This document shows, one piece after another, positions 8,747-17,012 of a stretch of DNA of 64,000 nt (positions within the stretch are counted from its first letter, which is position 1; each line of letters opens with the position of its first letter). The position numbers and the translations under genes were made by a program. A model generated the notes under the pieces. It had not been told where the DNA came from, did no database searches, and saw only the letters and a list, made by a program, of their open reading frames with translations. Source of the DNA: DAOTZR01 sp034432595. Lineage in GTDB: Bacteria; Chloroflexota; Anaerolineae; B4-G1; SLSP01. Where the stretch lies: NCBI GenBank assembly GCA_034432595.1, contig DAOUBT010000020.1:1-64000 (forward strand). The letters are read 5' to 3'.

Positions 8747-11700
8747 CTATGACTTCTTGAGGGAGAGCTGCTCCACCAGCTGCTCCACCAGCCGCTCCGC
8801 CCGTTGCCTCAATCCCTCGAACCGCCGCCTGAGTTGGTCGGCGGATTCGCCCTGAATCTCGGTGAAAAACGGGTCGGTGGGGCGTGGGGCCTGGATGTGG
8901 GCTTGTACAACCTTAATCAGCGGCGCCCACGGGTAGCCGTGCCGCTTCAGCCCGATGACCGCCATCTGGTCAAACGCAGCAGGATAGGAGCGGTCGCCGA
9001 ACAGCTCGGCTTGCTGCCCCAGCGCCAACTCCACCAACGCCGCCTCGACCAGCAGCCGGGCCGCCTGTGCCTCCAGACTGCTGCGCTGCGCCTGTTCCCA
9101 CTGCGTCTGCGCGCGCGTGGCGAATTGCTGCTCGGCCTCGACGAGCGCCTCCAGGTCACGCTGCGCGGCCTCTATGGCCTCCTCCGGCCAGCTCGCCGGC
9201 GCAGGGCCTTCCATTGCCGCCCGCACATCGGCCAGCCGCTCCAGCCGCCGCGGGCGCCCGTCGGCGTCGGGCGCGTAGTAGGCCACGCGCGGCCAGGGCG
9301 TTTCTACCCTCAGCCGCAGGAGACGGCCCTCGCTGCTCTCGGCCACATCGGGCGGCGCGACCTGCGCCAGAAGCGAATCCAACAGCGGGTTGCCGTAGGT
9401 CAACAGGTGCAGGGTGTTGGGATGGGCGTCGAACGTCGCCGGGTCGAAGGTGACGGCGACCTCGCCGTGATCGCTGCGCAGCCAGAAGGCGTTCTCGATG
9501 GCCTCGTGCGGGCGGAAGCGGGCTTGCAGCGTGGGCGCGGTCGTCAACGCGGCAGCGAGTTCTGGCAACGTGACCGGCGCATCCGGTGGGGCGAATCCAT
9601 CCTCGTGCCTGGCCCACTCGTCCAGATTCAGCCCGGCCTGCGCGTTGTCCAATTGCGCCTGAATGCGCGCCAGTTCCTGGTTCAGCGCCTGCCGGCGTTC
9701 CGCCTCCGGCACCATCGCCAGCGACTGGATGACACGCCCGACCTGCGCCAGGATCGGCTGCAGCGGCCCGACCACATCCTGGAACCACGCGATGCGCCTG
9801 GAGAGCGCCTGATAGACCCGCGCCTCGACGGTGTCCTCGTAAAAGTAGTTGCGAATCCACACCTCGTCGTACTTTTGGCCGATGCGGTCAATGCGCCCGA
9901 TGCGCTGTTCCACCCGCATCGGATTCCAGGGCATGTCGTAGTTGATCAGCACGCCGCAGGTCTGGAGGTTGAGCCCTTCGCTGGCCGCCTCGGTGCACAG
10001 CAGCACCTTGATTTCCCTACCCTCCCGGAAGGCGTTCTTGATCTCCTCTTTGGTCACCGGCACCCACGTCACACCATCCCAGCGCTCGCCGCCCCGCCCG
10101 CTGTAGCAGGCGACCTGACTGCCGTAATTGGGGCGCAGTGCTTCGCGCAAATAATCCATCGTGTCGGTGTACTGGGTGAAGATGAGCACTGTCTCGCGGT
10201 GGCGAAACACCTCCGCCAGGTCTTTCTGGAGTTGCGCGACCTTCGATTCCTGGCCGCCTAGCATCTCCAGTTTGTGCAGGAAATGCTCCACGTAGTCAAC
10301 CTCGTCGTGGAAGAGCGAGCGGTCGGCCAGGCCCAGTTCGTCCACGTCCAGGCTCAACTCGTCCTGTTCCAGGTCGTCCTCGACCAGCTCCAGGCCAGCC
10401 TGGCCCTTCAGGAAAGCCAGCCGTCGCTTGAGGCTCTGCTGCACGGCGTAGAAACTGCTGGTCAGCCGCCGGCGGTAGACGGTCATCACGAAGCCCAGGC
10501 CCGTCCGCTCGCTCTCGTACTTGCGGTAAAAGTGGGCGATGTATTCCTCGATGCGCTCGTAAAGGGCGCGCTCCTCGGGGCGCATCGGGATCCATTCCAG
10601 GCGCGGTTTGCGCGAGGGGACGTTTTCCCGCAGCAGCCCCCGCCGGCGGTACTCGCGCAGCAGTTCCCGCGTGTTGCGAAAGACGAGCCGGCGCAGCGGG
10701 GTGTGTCGCTTGATCATACTGACCGCCACGGAGCGCGCCGGGGGCGGCAGCCTGCGGATGGTTTGCCCCGGATCGGCAACCTCGACCAGCTCACACACGC
10801 GCGCCCAGTCCACCGGCCCCAGTTCGCGCTTCGCCGTCGCTGCGAACTCCTCGTCCAACTGTCCATTTCTCAACGCCAGCTCCGCGCGCAGCAATTGAAA
10901 GACAAAGGCCCAGTCTGTCTCGTCCGGCGGCTTCCGCAACTCTTCGTAAAAGTTCAGGAAAAAGCGCCCGTCGTTGGCGCCCCACTCGCCGCTCAGGCCC
11001 AGCAGGTTGAGCAGGTCCCATACCTCGATCGGGTGCACCTGCATGGGCGTGGCTGTCATCAGGATCAGGCCGCGCGTGCGGCGCTTCAGCGCGTCCAGCA
11101 GGTCCAGCATCCGGTTGGGACGGTAGCGTTCCAGGTCGAGGAAATCCCTGCGCCGGGCGTGGTGCGCCTCATCCACCAGCACCAGGTCCCACGGACGGGC
11201 TGCCAGCAGCATCTTCTTGCGCTCCTGCCGCTTGACCAACTGACTGGAAACCAGCACCAGGCTCACGTCGTCCCAGGGGTTGAGCGTGGCCGGGGCGCGT
11301 TCTTCGCCGTGGATGCTGCAAAAGACCGTGCCGTCGTAGATGGGCACGTCGAGCGCGAACTTTTCGTACAACTCTTCCTGCCACTGGCGCAGCACCGACT
11401 TGGGCGCCAGGATGAGCGCGCGGCGCACGCGGCCATCCAGCCACAACTGACGCAACATCAGCCCGGCCTCGATGGTCTTGCCCAGCCCCACCTCGTCGGC
11501 GAGCAGGTAGCGGGCGGGGAAGCGCTCGATGAGTTGACGTGCCACGACCTGCTGGTGCGGCCAGGGGGTGAGGGCGCAGGTAGCCATCCCCAGCCCGGCG
11601 GCGCCGGCCAGGTAAGGCGCATCGCGCAGAAACTGGCACAGCACCTGCTCCTGACGCAGCGCCGGGGCCAGCACCAGCCGTTCGGCGCGTTCGCGCACCG

Positions 11701-12433
11701 CGGCCAGCGCGCGTTCCAGAGGGTCGCGGTTCGGCGCGGAGGAAGGTGCGTAGCGCAGGAGTTGCCGGCGGGCGGCCTCAGGGATGGGGAGCGCGATCCA
11801 ATCCGGCTCGCGTTGTTCCCACAGCCGCTCGAAGCGGCCCACTGCCTCGGCCACGTAGAGCCGCCCTTCCTCCGTCCACGAGCGGAAGACCATGAACTGC
11901 TCGTAATTGTGCTGCCAGGCGGTTTCGGACTCGTTGACGCTGCCGCTGAAGGCGACCTGATGGCCCTGAGCGTCGGTAAAGATGCCGACCTTGGGGTGGA
12001 AATAGTCGCGGGCCTCGGAGGCGGGCAGGGGGAAGCCGTCGGATCCTTTGGGAAGGACGACGCGGATTTCGAGCGCGCCGGTCGCCACCATCCAGGCCAA
12101 CGCAGCCAGCCGGTCACGCAGCAGGTGATCGGCCAATGCGTCGGGGTGGGGGAGCGTCAGGCGAGCGGCGATGACCTCGCGCAGGTCATGTCCGGCGCGG
12201 ATGGCCTCGACGTCCTGCGGCTCCAACTGCGCGCCGACCAGGAGCCGCATCCGTCCGCCGCCGGCAATCAAATGGGCGACGCCCTCGGCGGCGACGGCGA
12301 GCGCGGTCGAGGTGAAGAAGCCGGTCATGCGGTCGTAGCGCACGCTGGCGGAGAGGGCCGGGATGTAGAACTCGTGCAGCCGGTCGTCGGAAGGGCCGTA
12401 GGAGAGGCGAAAGGGGAGATCGCGCAACGTCAT
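8747..12433 (-). CDS. PLD-domain SNF2-family helicase (defence operon)
   Basis: 1228-residue DNA translocase or helicase. Residues ~30-190 form a phospholipase-D-like domain with an HxK motif (H146, K148 in FHPKVGIF) and following SGSVNE (163-168), as in PLD nucleases. The SNF2 core begins near 285: Walker A DEVGLGKT (313-320), LILAPKSVLRQW (340-351), DEAHHARRR (421-429), LMTATPMQ, and C-terminal helicase motifs IFTQYTDTMD and EQRIGRIDRIGQ. The C-terminal 300 residues are helical. Its ATG overlaps the stop of the PIN toxin gene (ATGA, 12433-12430), so it is translationally coupled to the toxin-antitoxin pair. It is the last gene of the operon that starts with the DUF499 ATPase. Known context: PLD-SNF2 helicases accompany DUF1156 methylases and DUF499 ATPases in anti-phage loci. 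Confidence 0.88.
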   Translation of the reverse strand: MTLRDLPFRLSYGPSDDRLHEFYIPALSASVRYDRMTGFFTSTALAVAAEGVAHLIAGGGRMRLLVGAQLEPQDVEAIRAGHDLREVIAARLTLPHPDALADHLLRDRLAALAWMVATGALEIRVVLPKGSDGFPLPASEARDYFHPKVGIFTDAQGHQVAFSGSVNESETAWQHNYEQFMVFRSWTEEGRLYVAEAVGRFERLWEQREPDWIALPIPEAARRQLLRYAPSSAPNRDPLERALAAVRERAERLVLAPALRQEQVLCQFLRDAPYLAGAAGLGMATCALTPWPHQQVVARQLIERFPARYLLADEVGLGKTIEAGLMLRQLWLDGRVRRALILAPKSVLRQWQEELYEKFALDVPIYDGTVFCSIHGEERAPATLNPWDDVSLVLVSSQLVKRQERKKMLLAARPWDLVLVDEAHHARRRDFLDLERYRPNRMLDLLDALKRRTRGLILMTATPMQVHPIEVWDLLNLLGLSGEWGANDGRFFLNFYEELRKPPDETDWAFVFQLLRAELALRNGQLDEEFAATAKRELGPVDWARVCELVEVADPGQTIRRLPPPARSVAVSMIKRHTPLRRLVFRNTRELLREYRRRGLLRENVPSRKPRLEWIPMRPEERALYERIEEYIAHFYRKYESERTGLGFVMTVYRRRLTSSFYAVQQSLKRRLAFLKGQAGLELVEDDLEQDELSLDVDELGLADRSLFHDEVDYVEHFLHKLEMLGGQESKVAQLQKDLAEVFRHRETVLIFTQYTDTMDYLREALRPNYGSQVACYSGRGGERWDGVTWVPVTKEEIKNAFREGREIKVLLCTEAASEGLNLQTCGVLINYDMPWNPMRVEQRIGRIDRIGQKYDEVWIRNYFYEDTVEARVYQALSRRIAWFQDVVGPLQPILAQVGRVIQSLAMVPEAERRQALNQELARIQAQLDNAQAGLNLDEWARHEDGFAPPDAPVTLPELAAALTTAPTLQARFRPHEAIENAFWLRSDHGEVAVTFDPATFDAHPNTLHLLTYGNPLLDSLLAQVAPPDVAESSEGRLLRLRVETPWPRVAYYAPDADGRPRRLERLADVRAAMEGPAPASWPEEAIEAAQRDLEALVEAEQQFATRAQTQWEQAQRSSLEAQAARLLVEAALVELALGQQAELFGDRSYPAAFDQMAVIGLKRHGYPWAPLIKVVQAHIQAPRPTDPFFTEIQGESADQLRRRFEGLRQRAERLVEQLVEQLSLKKS

Positions 12434-12879
12434 CGTAACCGCTCCAGGAACTCGTGGGGCTTGAGGATCGCGATCCCCTGGCAGTGGCCCAAAGTCAACA
12501 GGTCTGGATCGCCAGTGACGATGCAGTCAGCCTGCGCTTCCAGTGCGCAGGCGAGGAACTTGTCGTCATCCGGAGCGCGGGAGACGCTGCTCACCTCACC
12601 GTCGCTGGGGACGACCAGGGCATCGGCACGCAGGGACTCCACCAGGCGCGCGATGTCCTGCCCGGTCATCGCGTACCGCTCGCGGATGTGCGGATACTGC
12701 AGCACGGGTTCGATCTCGGCGATGATGGCCTCGGACGTAACCAGGATGTACGCCTGCCGCCGCCACGCCTGCAGGACCTCGAACGGTGTCACCCGCGAGA
12801 GGATGGTGCCGCTAACGTAGCCGTCCGTATCCAGGACTGCCCGCAGGATGGGCGGGGACTCTTCCACCAAACGGGGCAC
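12430..12879 (-). CDS. PIN-domain toxin (putative ribonuclease)
   Basis: 149-residue PIN nuclease of the COG1569 type, likely the toxin of a toxin-antitoxin pair. The PIN carboxylates are visible in VLDTDGYVSG (first Asp), SEAIIAEIEPVL (Glu), DDDKFLACALEAQ and VTGDPDLL. It starts three bases after the antitoxin stop codon and its stop overlaps the helicase start by 4 bp. PIN toxins cut RNA in a Mg-dependent manner. Here the pair sits in the middle of a defence operon rather than alone. Confidence 0.88.
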   Translation of the reverse strand: MPRLVEESPPILRAVLDTDGYVSGTILSRVTPFEVLQAWRRQAYILVTSEAIIAEIEPVLQYPHIRERYAMTGQDIARLVESLRADALVVPSDGEVSSVSRAPDDDKFLACALEAQADCIVTGDPDLLTLGHCQGIAILKPHEFLERLR

Positions 12880-12882
12880 GGT

Positions 12883-13161
12883 TCACGCCTCTCGCACGGC
12901 GCGCACTGCCATCGCTACGTCCGCTTCCACCGGCTCCGGCTGCGCCTCAGGATAGCGGGCGCGGATCTCGTCGTAGATGGCAAAACGGGCCGCGCGTTCG
13001 CTGGCCCGTCGGCGCAGTGCCTGATACTGCTCGTAGCCGATGAGGACGGCGACGGGGCGATGGTTGCGCTGAATGATGATCTCGTGGCCGGCGTAGCCCG
13101 CCTCGGTCACCAGTTGCGAAAAGTTGGCCCGCGCTTCGGCAGCGTTGAATCTGCGTTCCAT
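12883..13161 (-). CDS. Phd/YefM-type antitoxin
   Basis: 92-residue antitoxin beginning MERRFNAAEARANFSQLV, the Phd/YefM signature, followed by HEIIIQRNHRPVAVLIGYEQYQ. The N-terminal half binds DNA and the C-terminal half should wrap the PIN toxin encoded next. The start at 13161 is preferred because GGGAGGT lies just upstream on the minus strand; an in-frame ATG at 13212 would run through the repeated TGTAC sites. Likely autoregulated through those sites (13173-13195). Confidence 0.88.
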   Translation of the reverse strand: MERRFNAAEARANFSQLVTEAGYAGHEIIIQRNHRPVAVLIGYEQYQALRRRASERAARFAIYDEIRARYPEAQPEPVEADVAMAVRAVREA

Positions 13162-13172
13162 ACCGACCTCCC

Positions 13173-13195
13173 TGTACGATTTGTACATATTGTAC
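13173..13195. promoter_or_regulatory. Putative Phd operator: three TGTAC sites at 9-bp spacing
   Basis: TGTAC occurs at 13173, 13182 and 13191, exactly 9 bp apart, just upstream of the antitoxin ribosome site. On the minus strand they read GTACA. Overlapping pairs form short inverted repeats. Position and spacing fit an autoregulatory operator of a Phd/YefM antitoxin; binding is inferred. Confidence 0.5.
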
Positions 13196-13230
13196 GAGAC
13201 GGCAGCAGCCATGTCAAACAGTTCGATGCT

Positions 13231-16200
13231 CTACATCAACCGCAACTGCTCCGGCTTTGCCGCCGGCTCCTCCTCCGCCGGCGCGGTCAATTCCTCGAAG
13301 AAAGCCAGGCGCAGCCCTTCCAGCGCCTCCGCCTCCGGGCGCACGAACTTGCCCTTGACCCGCGCGCGCGGGATAGCGTTGATCATCGCTTGCAGGCAGG
13401 CTTTGAACGTGGAATCGTTCAGCAGGCCCGTGCGCTTGAGGAACGCCTCGCACGCCTGCGCGCCGTCCTCTTCGTAAACCAGCATCGCTGTGTGGACGGC
13501 GTCCAGCCACGTTTCAAAAGGACGCTCTCCCGGCTTGCCCTTGCCGGCTTCCGGGTCCACCCGCCCGTGCGCCCGCCGCTGCTTCGGTTCCAGCAGCATC
13601 ACGTCGCTCCCCTTCTTGCTGATCACCCGCCGCGCCACCAGGTCCTGCTCGATCTCCAGCCCCAGCGCGATGGCGAGTTTGCGCGCCTCGTCGGCGGGGA
13701 ACTCGGCGGCGTGGAAAGCGTCCCACGCCATCAGGTACCAGTCGGTGAGCGGGTCGAACTCGACCCCCACTCCCGGCCCCTCCCCCGATGCGGAGGAGGG
13801 GAGCCTGCGGCCCAACAGCAACCCGCGCTTGCGCAAGGCGATGACCTCCTGCCGCGCCAGGTCCAGCGCCGTCTCCGGGCGCAGCGGTTTGGGTGCGCCC
13901 GTGCGCTCGTCCACTTCGCGTGTGAGCACCGGCCACTGCCGCGAGATGACCGCCAGCACCGGCCCAAAGACGCTGAGGTAGAGGTCCACGCCGCTGATGC
14001 CTTGCGCGGCGAATTCCTCGGCCTTTTGGCGGGCCACGCGGCGCACTTCGGGAGCCACATCATCCCACCAGACCTCGCCTCTTCCTCCGGCGTCAGCCGC
14101 CGGGGGAAGAGGTGAGGTTCTTTTGCGGCACGCCAGCAGGATGGTGGACTGGGCGGCGTTCTTGTTGGCCTGATGGAGCGAGTGCTCGCTCTCGGTGTGG
14201 ACGGGCCAGGAGGATTCGACGGTGAAGCCGGCGCCGATGAGCGCGCTGGCGAGCGTGTCCCACGCCTCGACGCGCTTGTGGGTGAACATCACGGTGAGCA
14301 CGCCGTCATCGCGCAAGACGCGGTGCATCTCGCGGAAGGCGGCGGCCATTTTGCGCTCATAGTCCTGTTCGGCCAGGTCGGAGGCTCTCACCTTCACCCC
14401 CCGGCCCCCTCTCCCAGAGGAAGAGGGGGAGGAGGTGAGGTCCTTGAAGCGCGCCGGGTTGGCGACGGCCTCGCCGTCCTTGTCGGTGAGCTGGGCGGCG
14501 AACCACTGCGGGTAGAGGTGGCCGACGGTGCGCTTGAGCCAGACGTAGAAGAAATCCGCAAGTTCGGCGTACATCACGTTGTCGTAGTAGGGCGGGTCGG
14601 TGACGATGGCGTGGACGGAGCCGGTGGGGATGGCGGAGAGGTCGGCGGCGTTGCCCTGGAGGATGGTGACGGTCTCCGCAGCACAGGATTTATCCTGTGC
14701 ATTCTGTGCGGCTGCGGCGCAGGATAAATCCTGCGCTGCGGGCTTTAGCGTGGGCTGCGGCGGAGCAAGCAGCGTGGTCAGGTCGCGGTAGGCGTCGGCC
14801 ACCTGGTCAATGCACCAGGGGAGCAGATTGGCCGAGGCGTCAAATTCGGCGTGGCTCCAGACGAAAGCGAAATCATGGCGGTCGAAAATGCTGCGGATGC
14901 CGCGAGACGGGTCAAAACGGCAAGCACGGTTGTTGTAGATGACCGCCTTGTCCATCATCACGCCCAGATACGTTTCCACCGCGGCGGCGCGTTCAGCGTC
15001 CAGCGCGGCGCGCAGTTCGGCGCGCAATTCGCGCAGCGTCTCGACGAACGTCCCCAGCGCAAGGAGTTGGCGCGGGGAGAACATGTCGGCCCAGGTAAAC
15101 ATCCCGTAGCGCATCGGCTCAGCGGTCTTGAGGCCCTCCGGGATCGGCTCGGTGGGTATGACGTCCGCGGCCTCCCAGCGGGGGCGGAGGCGGGCGAGTT
15201 CCGCCTCGGCTGCTGCCGCCGCCAGGTCCTCCTCCGTCGGGGCGCGGAAGTCAAAGCCGCCCCTGCGTTTGACGGCCACGGCGTAGAGCATCTGCCCCAT
15301 CCGCCCGGCCTGCGCCTCGGCCTTGATGTAATCGCCGTCAATCGCGTCGCCGGTCCAGGGGGAGCGGGCCACGCCGCGGGAGATGGTGCCGACGTCGGGG
15401 TCGAACCTCTCCCCCTCCCCCCGGCCCCCTCCCTCTCCCCTGCCAGGGGAGGAGGCGCCGCCTTCGGCGGTGGGGGTGGGGGTGAGGTGGACGATCTCAA
15501 AGCGCGGCGCGTCCCACGACGGGTCGGTCAGCAGGCGCACGGCGACCGGCGGGTCTTTGCTCAGCCACCAGTTGGGGGAGAGCGGGACGGGCTTGCCGGT
15601 GACCGGGCAGGCGACGGTGCGCGCCCAGAGGTAGGCCGCGCCTTCAGCATGGGCCGGTAGTGGCGTGAAGAAGGGTTGCAGGCGCGGCTTTACCAGTTCG
15701 TACCAGCGCCGCCCCCATTTCCTGATGTCGGCGGCCAGATCGGCGCCGAAGCGGGCGGGGTAGTCCAGCGTGGCCTTGAGGATGACGGCAGCGACGGGGT
15801 TGAGTTCGTTGGCGATGACGCCCAGGCCGTAGCGCCGCGCCTCGAAGGGGATCGAACCGCCCCCGGCAAACGGGTCGAGGACGACGATGTCCCGTAGGGG
15901 CAATCCTTGCGGTTGTCCTGGGGCGGGCGCAAGGCCAGCCCCGACCGGTTGCCCGTCCCCCCACGTTTGGGCCAGCAATGCCTCCAGCAGCGCCAGGTCC
16001 TCCGGCGTGGGGTTGACGGTGAAGGCGCGCTCGTGGGTGTAGGGGTTGGGGATGAATTTGCCCTGTTGACGGCCCCATTCGAGCAATTTGCGCGCGGCGA
16101 TCGGGTCGCCGTAGATGCCCAGGAGGCGCAGGAACCAGGCGCGGTAGGCGGCCTCGGTGGGGAACTGCACCTCTCCCCTACCCCCTGCCCCCTTCCCCTC

Positions 16201-16434
16201 CCCTGCCAGGGGAGGGGAAGGGGGGTGGGGGGATGAGGAGAGGTCATCCCACGCCGGCAACAGGGAGGCCAGCACCGCGGCGCGGGAGACGGTCAGCGGC
16301 CGCCGCGCCCACCAGACGTGGAGACGAACTGGGCCGGGGAACGGCGTCCCATAGCCGCTCTCGCGCAGGCTCTCCGCGCCGACGGCGTCGAAGGGCAGCC
16401 AGGATTCGATGAGCAGGGAGGGGCGAGTGGACAT
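13231..16434 (-). CDS. DUF1156 adenine-specific DNA methylase, with seven palindromic-repeat insertions
   Basis: 1067-residue DNA methyltransferase. The N-terminus LIESWLPFDAVGAESLRE and HVWWARRPLTVSRA is the DUF1156 signature. The SAM-binding motif is VVLDPFAGGGSIPFEARR (184-201) with ANELNPVAA after it. The catalytic N6-adenine motif DPPYYDNV lies at 613-620. Further methylase features are MHRVLRDDGVLTVMFTHK and the C-terminal KPLRPETALDLARQEV region. Low-complexity stretches rich in Gly, Glu, Arg and Pro at about residues 65-91, 161-182, 317-346, 567-590, 648-665 and in the C-terminal third match GC-rich palindromes in the DNA, listed separately. They keep the frame open. The ATG overlaps the upstream gene's stop (TGATG). 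Expected role: marks host DNA, or acts with the helicase and ATPase in defence. Confidence 0.88.
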   Translation of the reverse strand: MSTRPSLLIESWLPFDAVGAESLRESGYGTPFPGPVRLHVWWARRPLTVSRAAVLASLLPAWDDLSSSPHPPSPPLAGEGKGAGGRGEVQFPTEAAYRAWFLRLLGIYGDPIAARKLLEWGRQQGKFIPNPYTHERAFTVNPTPEDLALLEALLAQTWGDGQPVGAGLAPAPGQPQGLPLRDIVVLDPFAGGGSIPFEARRYGLGVIANELNPVAAVILKATLDYPARFGADLAADIRKWGRRWYELVKPRLQPFFTPLPAHAEGAAYLWARTVACPVTGKPVPLSPNWWLSKDPPVAVRLLTDPSWDAPRFEIVHLTPTPTAEGGASSPGRGEGGGRGEGERFDPDVGTISRGVARSPWTGDAIDGDYIKAEAQAGRMGQMLYAVAVKRRGGFDFRAPTEEDLAAAAAEAELARLRPRWEAADVIPTEPIPEGLKTAEPMRYGMFTWADMFSPRQLLALGTFVETLRELRAELRAALDAERAAAVETYLGVMMDKAVIYNNRACRFDPSRGIRSIFDRHDFAFVWSHAEFDASANLLPWCIDQVADAYRDLTTLLAPPQPTLKPAAQDLSCAAAAQNAQDKSCAAETVTILQGNAADLSAIPTGSVHAIVTDPPYYDNVMYAELADFFYVWLKRTVGHLYPQWFAAQLTDKDGEAVANPARFKDLTSSPSSSGRGGRGVKVRASDLAEQDYERKMAAAFREMHRVLRDDGVLTVMFTHKRVEAWDTLASALIGAGFTVESSWPVHTESEHSLHQANKNAAQSTILLACRKRTSPLPPAADAGGRGEVWWDDVAPEVRRVARQKAEEFAAQGISGVDLYLSVFGPVLAVISRQWPVLTREVDERTGAPKPLRPETALDLARQEVIALRKRGLLLGRRLPSSASGEGPGVGVEFDPLTDWYLMAWDAFHAAEFPADEARKLAIALGLEIEQDLVARRVISKKGSDVMLLEPKQRRAHGRVDPEAGKGKPGERPFETWLDAVHTAMLVYEEDGAQACEAFLKRTGLLNDSTFKACLQAMINAIPRARVKGKFVRPEAEALEGLRLAFFEELTAPAEEEPAAKPEQLRLM
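13762..13806. repeat. Palindromic repeat A1 inside methylase gene
   Basis: CCCCTCC paired with GGAGGGG inside a C-rich then G-rich stretch. It encodes the low-complexity segment LPSSASGEGPGVGVEFD, a typical product of GEG-type palindromes. In frame with the methylase. Confidence 0.6.
14072..14118. repeat. Palindromic repeat A2 inside methylase gene
   Basis: 47-bp inverted repeat running from ACCTCGCCTCTTCC to GGAAGAGGTGAGGT around a GCC-rich centre. It encodes TSPLPPAADAGGRGEVW within the methylase, keeping the frame. Confidence 0.7.
14387..14439. repeat. Palindromic repeat A3 inside methylase gene
   Basis: Inverted repeat with outer arms CTCACCT / AGGTGAG and inner arms CCCCCTC / GAGGGGG. 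It encodes LTSSPSSSGRGGRGVKV in frame. Same family as A4 and A5. Confidence 0.7.
14676..14741. repeat. Nested palindrome B inside methylase gene
   Basis: Two self-complementary units, GCACAGGAT-TT-ATCCTGTGC (14681-14700) and GCGCAGGAT-AA-ATCCTGCGC (14717-14736), which are also inverted copies of each other with outer arms CCGCAG / CTGCGG. The 66 bp equal 22 codons and give the Cys/Ala/Gln-rich segment QDLSCAAAAQNAQDKSCAA. A different repeat family from A. Confidence 0.75.
15405..15488. repeat. Palindromic repeat A4 inside methylase gene
   Basis: 84-bp inverted repeat from ACCTCTCCCCC to GGGGGTGAGGT with the core CCCCTG-C-CAGGGG. It encodes LTPTPTAEGGASSPGRGEGG and following Gly/Glu/Arg residues in frame. 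Confidence 0.7.
15894..15945. repeat. Palindromic repeat D inside methylase gene
   Basis: GTAGGGGC...CCTTGCG paired with CGCAAGG...GCCCCGAC. It encodes PVGAGLAPAPGQPQGLPLR, placed just before SAM-binding motif I of the methylase. From memory, repeats giving VGAGLAPA-like peptides are scattered in other bacterial genomes; a search would confirm this. Confidence 0.65.
16169..16244. repeat. Palindromic repeat A5 inside methylase gene
   Basis: 76-bp element from ACCTCTCC to GGAGAGGT. Its centre is a perfect 14-bp hairpin (CTTCCCCTCCCCTG, one C, then the inverse; 16192-16220). It encodes SSPHPPSPPLAGEGKGAGG near residue 66 of the methylase. Confidence 0.8.
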
Positions 16435-17009
16435 CAGCGTTTGCTCCTTTTGCGTTTCTGTGCGTGCTGGGCCGGGCTGGAGGCAGCGAGCTGCTGCTCC
16501 TCGGTAGCCTGTGCCTTGTGGGCAGCGAATGCGGCCCGTGCCCGGGCAATCTCCCGTTCTTTGGCCTCGATCACTCCTTTCGGATACCAGCCGGCAGGGC
16601 TGAATTGCATCGTCCAGACTTCCTTGAAGTCATGCAGGTGATCGGTTAGTTCGGCGAAACTGCGGGGCGTTTTCATCCCCTGCCGCCAGAAATCGCGTTC
16701 GACCGTGCCGAGCACCAGATACTTGTTGCCGACGGCTTCGGGGGCGTGCTGTTGCAAAATAAAAGTCAGCAGCTTTTCGATCTCGTCCTGATGGGCTACG
16801 AGCAGGTCACAATCGGGGCAGTAACGGCAGGTGTAGCCCAGAATTATAGGGATGATCGGGTACACGTGGATGAAGAGCGGCAGCTTACGCTGATGCATCC
16901 GCTTTTCACAGCCAGGGCAGGTAGAAACGCGCGTTTGAGGATACGGGTTGAGGATGAATCTGTAGCGCGGTTCCAGTTTGCCGAAGCGTGGGGGCTTATT
17001 GTCGCTCAT
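16434..17009 (-). CDS. Zinc-ribbon-like protein of the defence operon, function unknown
   Basis: 191 residues that I do not recognise as a named family. Residues ~32-66 contain CPGC and CRYCPDC, four-plus cysteines fit for a zinc ribbon. The middle has VLGTVERDFWRQGMKTPRSF and a helical HDFKEVW segment, and the C-terminal 40 residues are basic and coiled (KAQATEEQQL, KRKRSKR). The start follows AGGAGCG, which overlaps the end of the ASCH gene (3 bp gap), and its stop overlaps the methylase ATG by one base. Tight packing argues it is a working part of the system; a nucleic-acid-binding adaptor is a guess. Confidence 0.75.
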   Translation of the reverse strand: MSDNKPPRFGKLEPRYRFILNPYPQTRVSTCPGCEKRMHQRKLPLFIHVYPIIPIILGYTCRYCPDCDLLVAHQDEIEKLLTFILQQHAPEAVGNKYLVLGTVERDFWRQGMKTPRSFAELTDHLHDFKEVWTMQFSPAGWYPKGVIEAKEREIARARAAFAAHKAQATEEQQLAASSPAQHAQKRKRSKR

Positions 17010-17012
17010 GAA

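Noticed and set aside
8804..14115. Long plus-strand open frames opposite the helicase, PIN and methylase genes
   Set aside because: Same shadow effect; no start signals and no recognisable motifs, and the minus-strand genes explain the region fully.
13762..16244. GC-rich hairpins read as transcription terminators or promoters
   Set aside because: They lie inside a continuous coding frame, lack T runs and have many copies of related sequence; repeat insertions explain them better.
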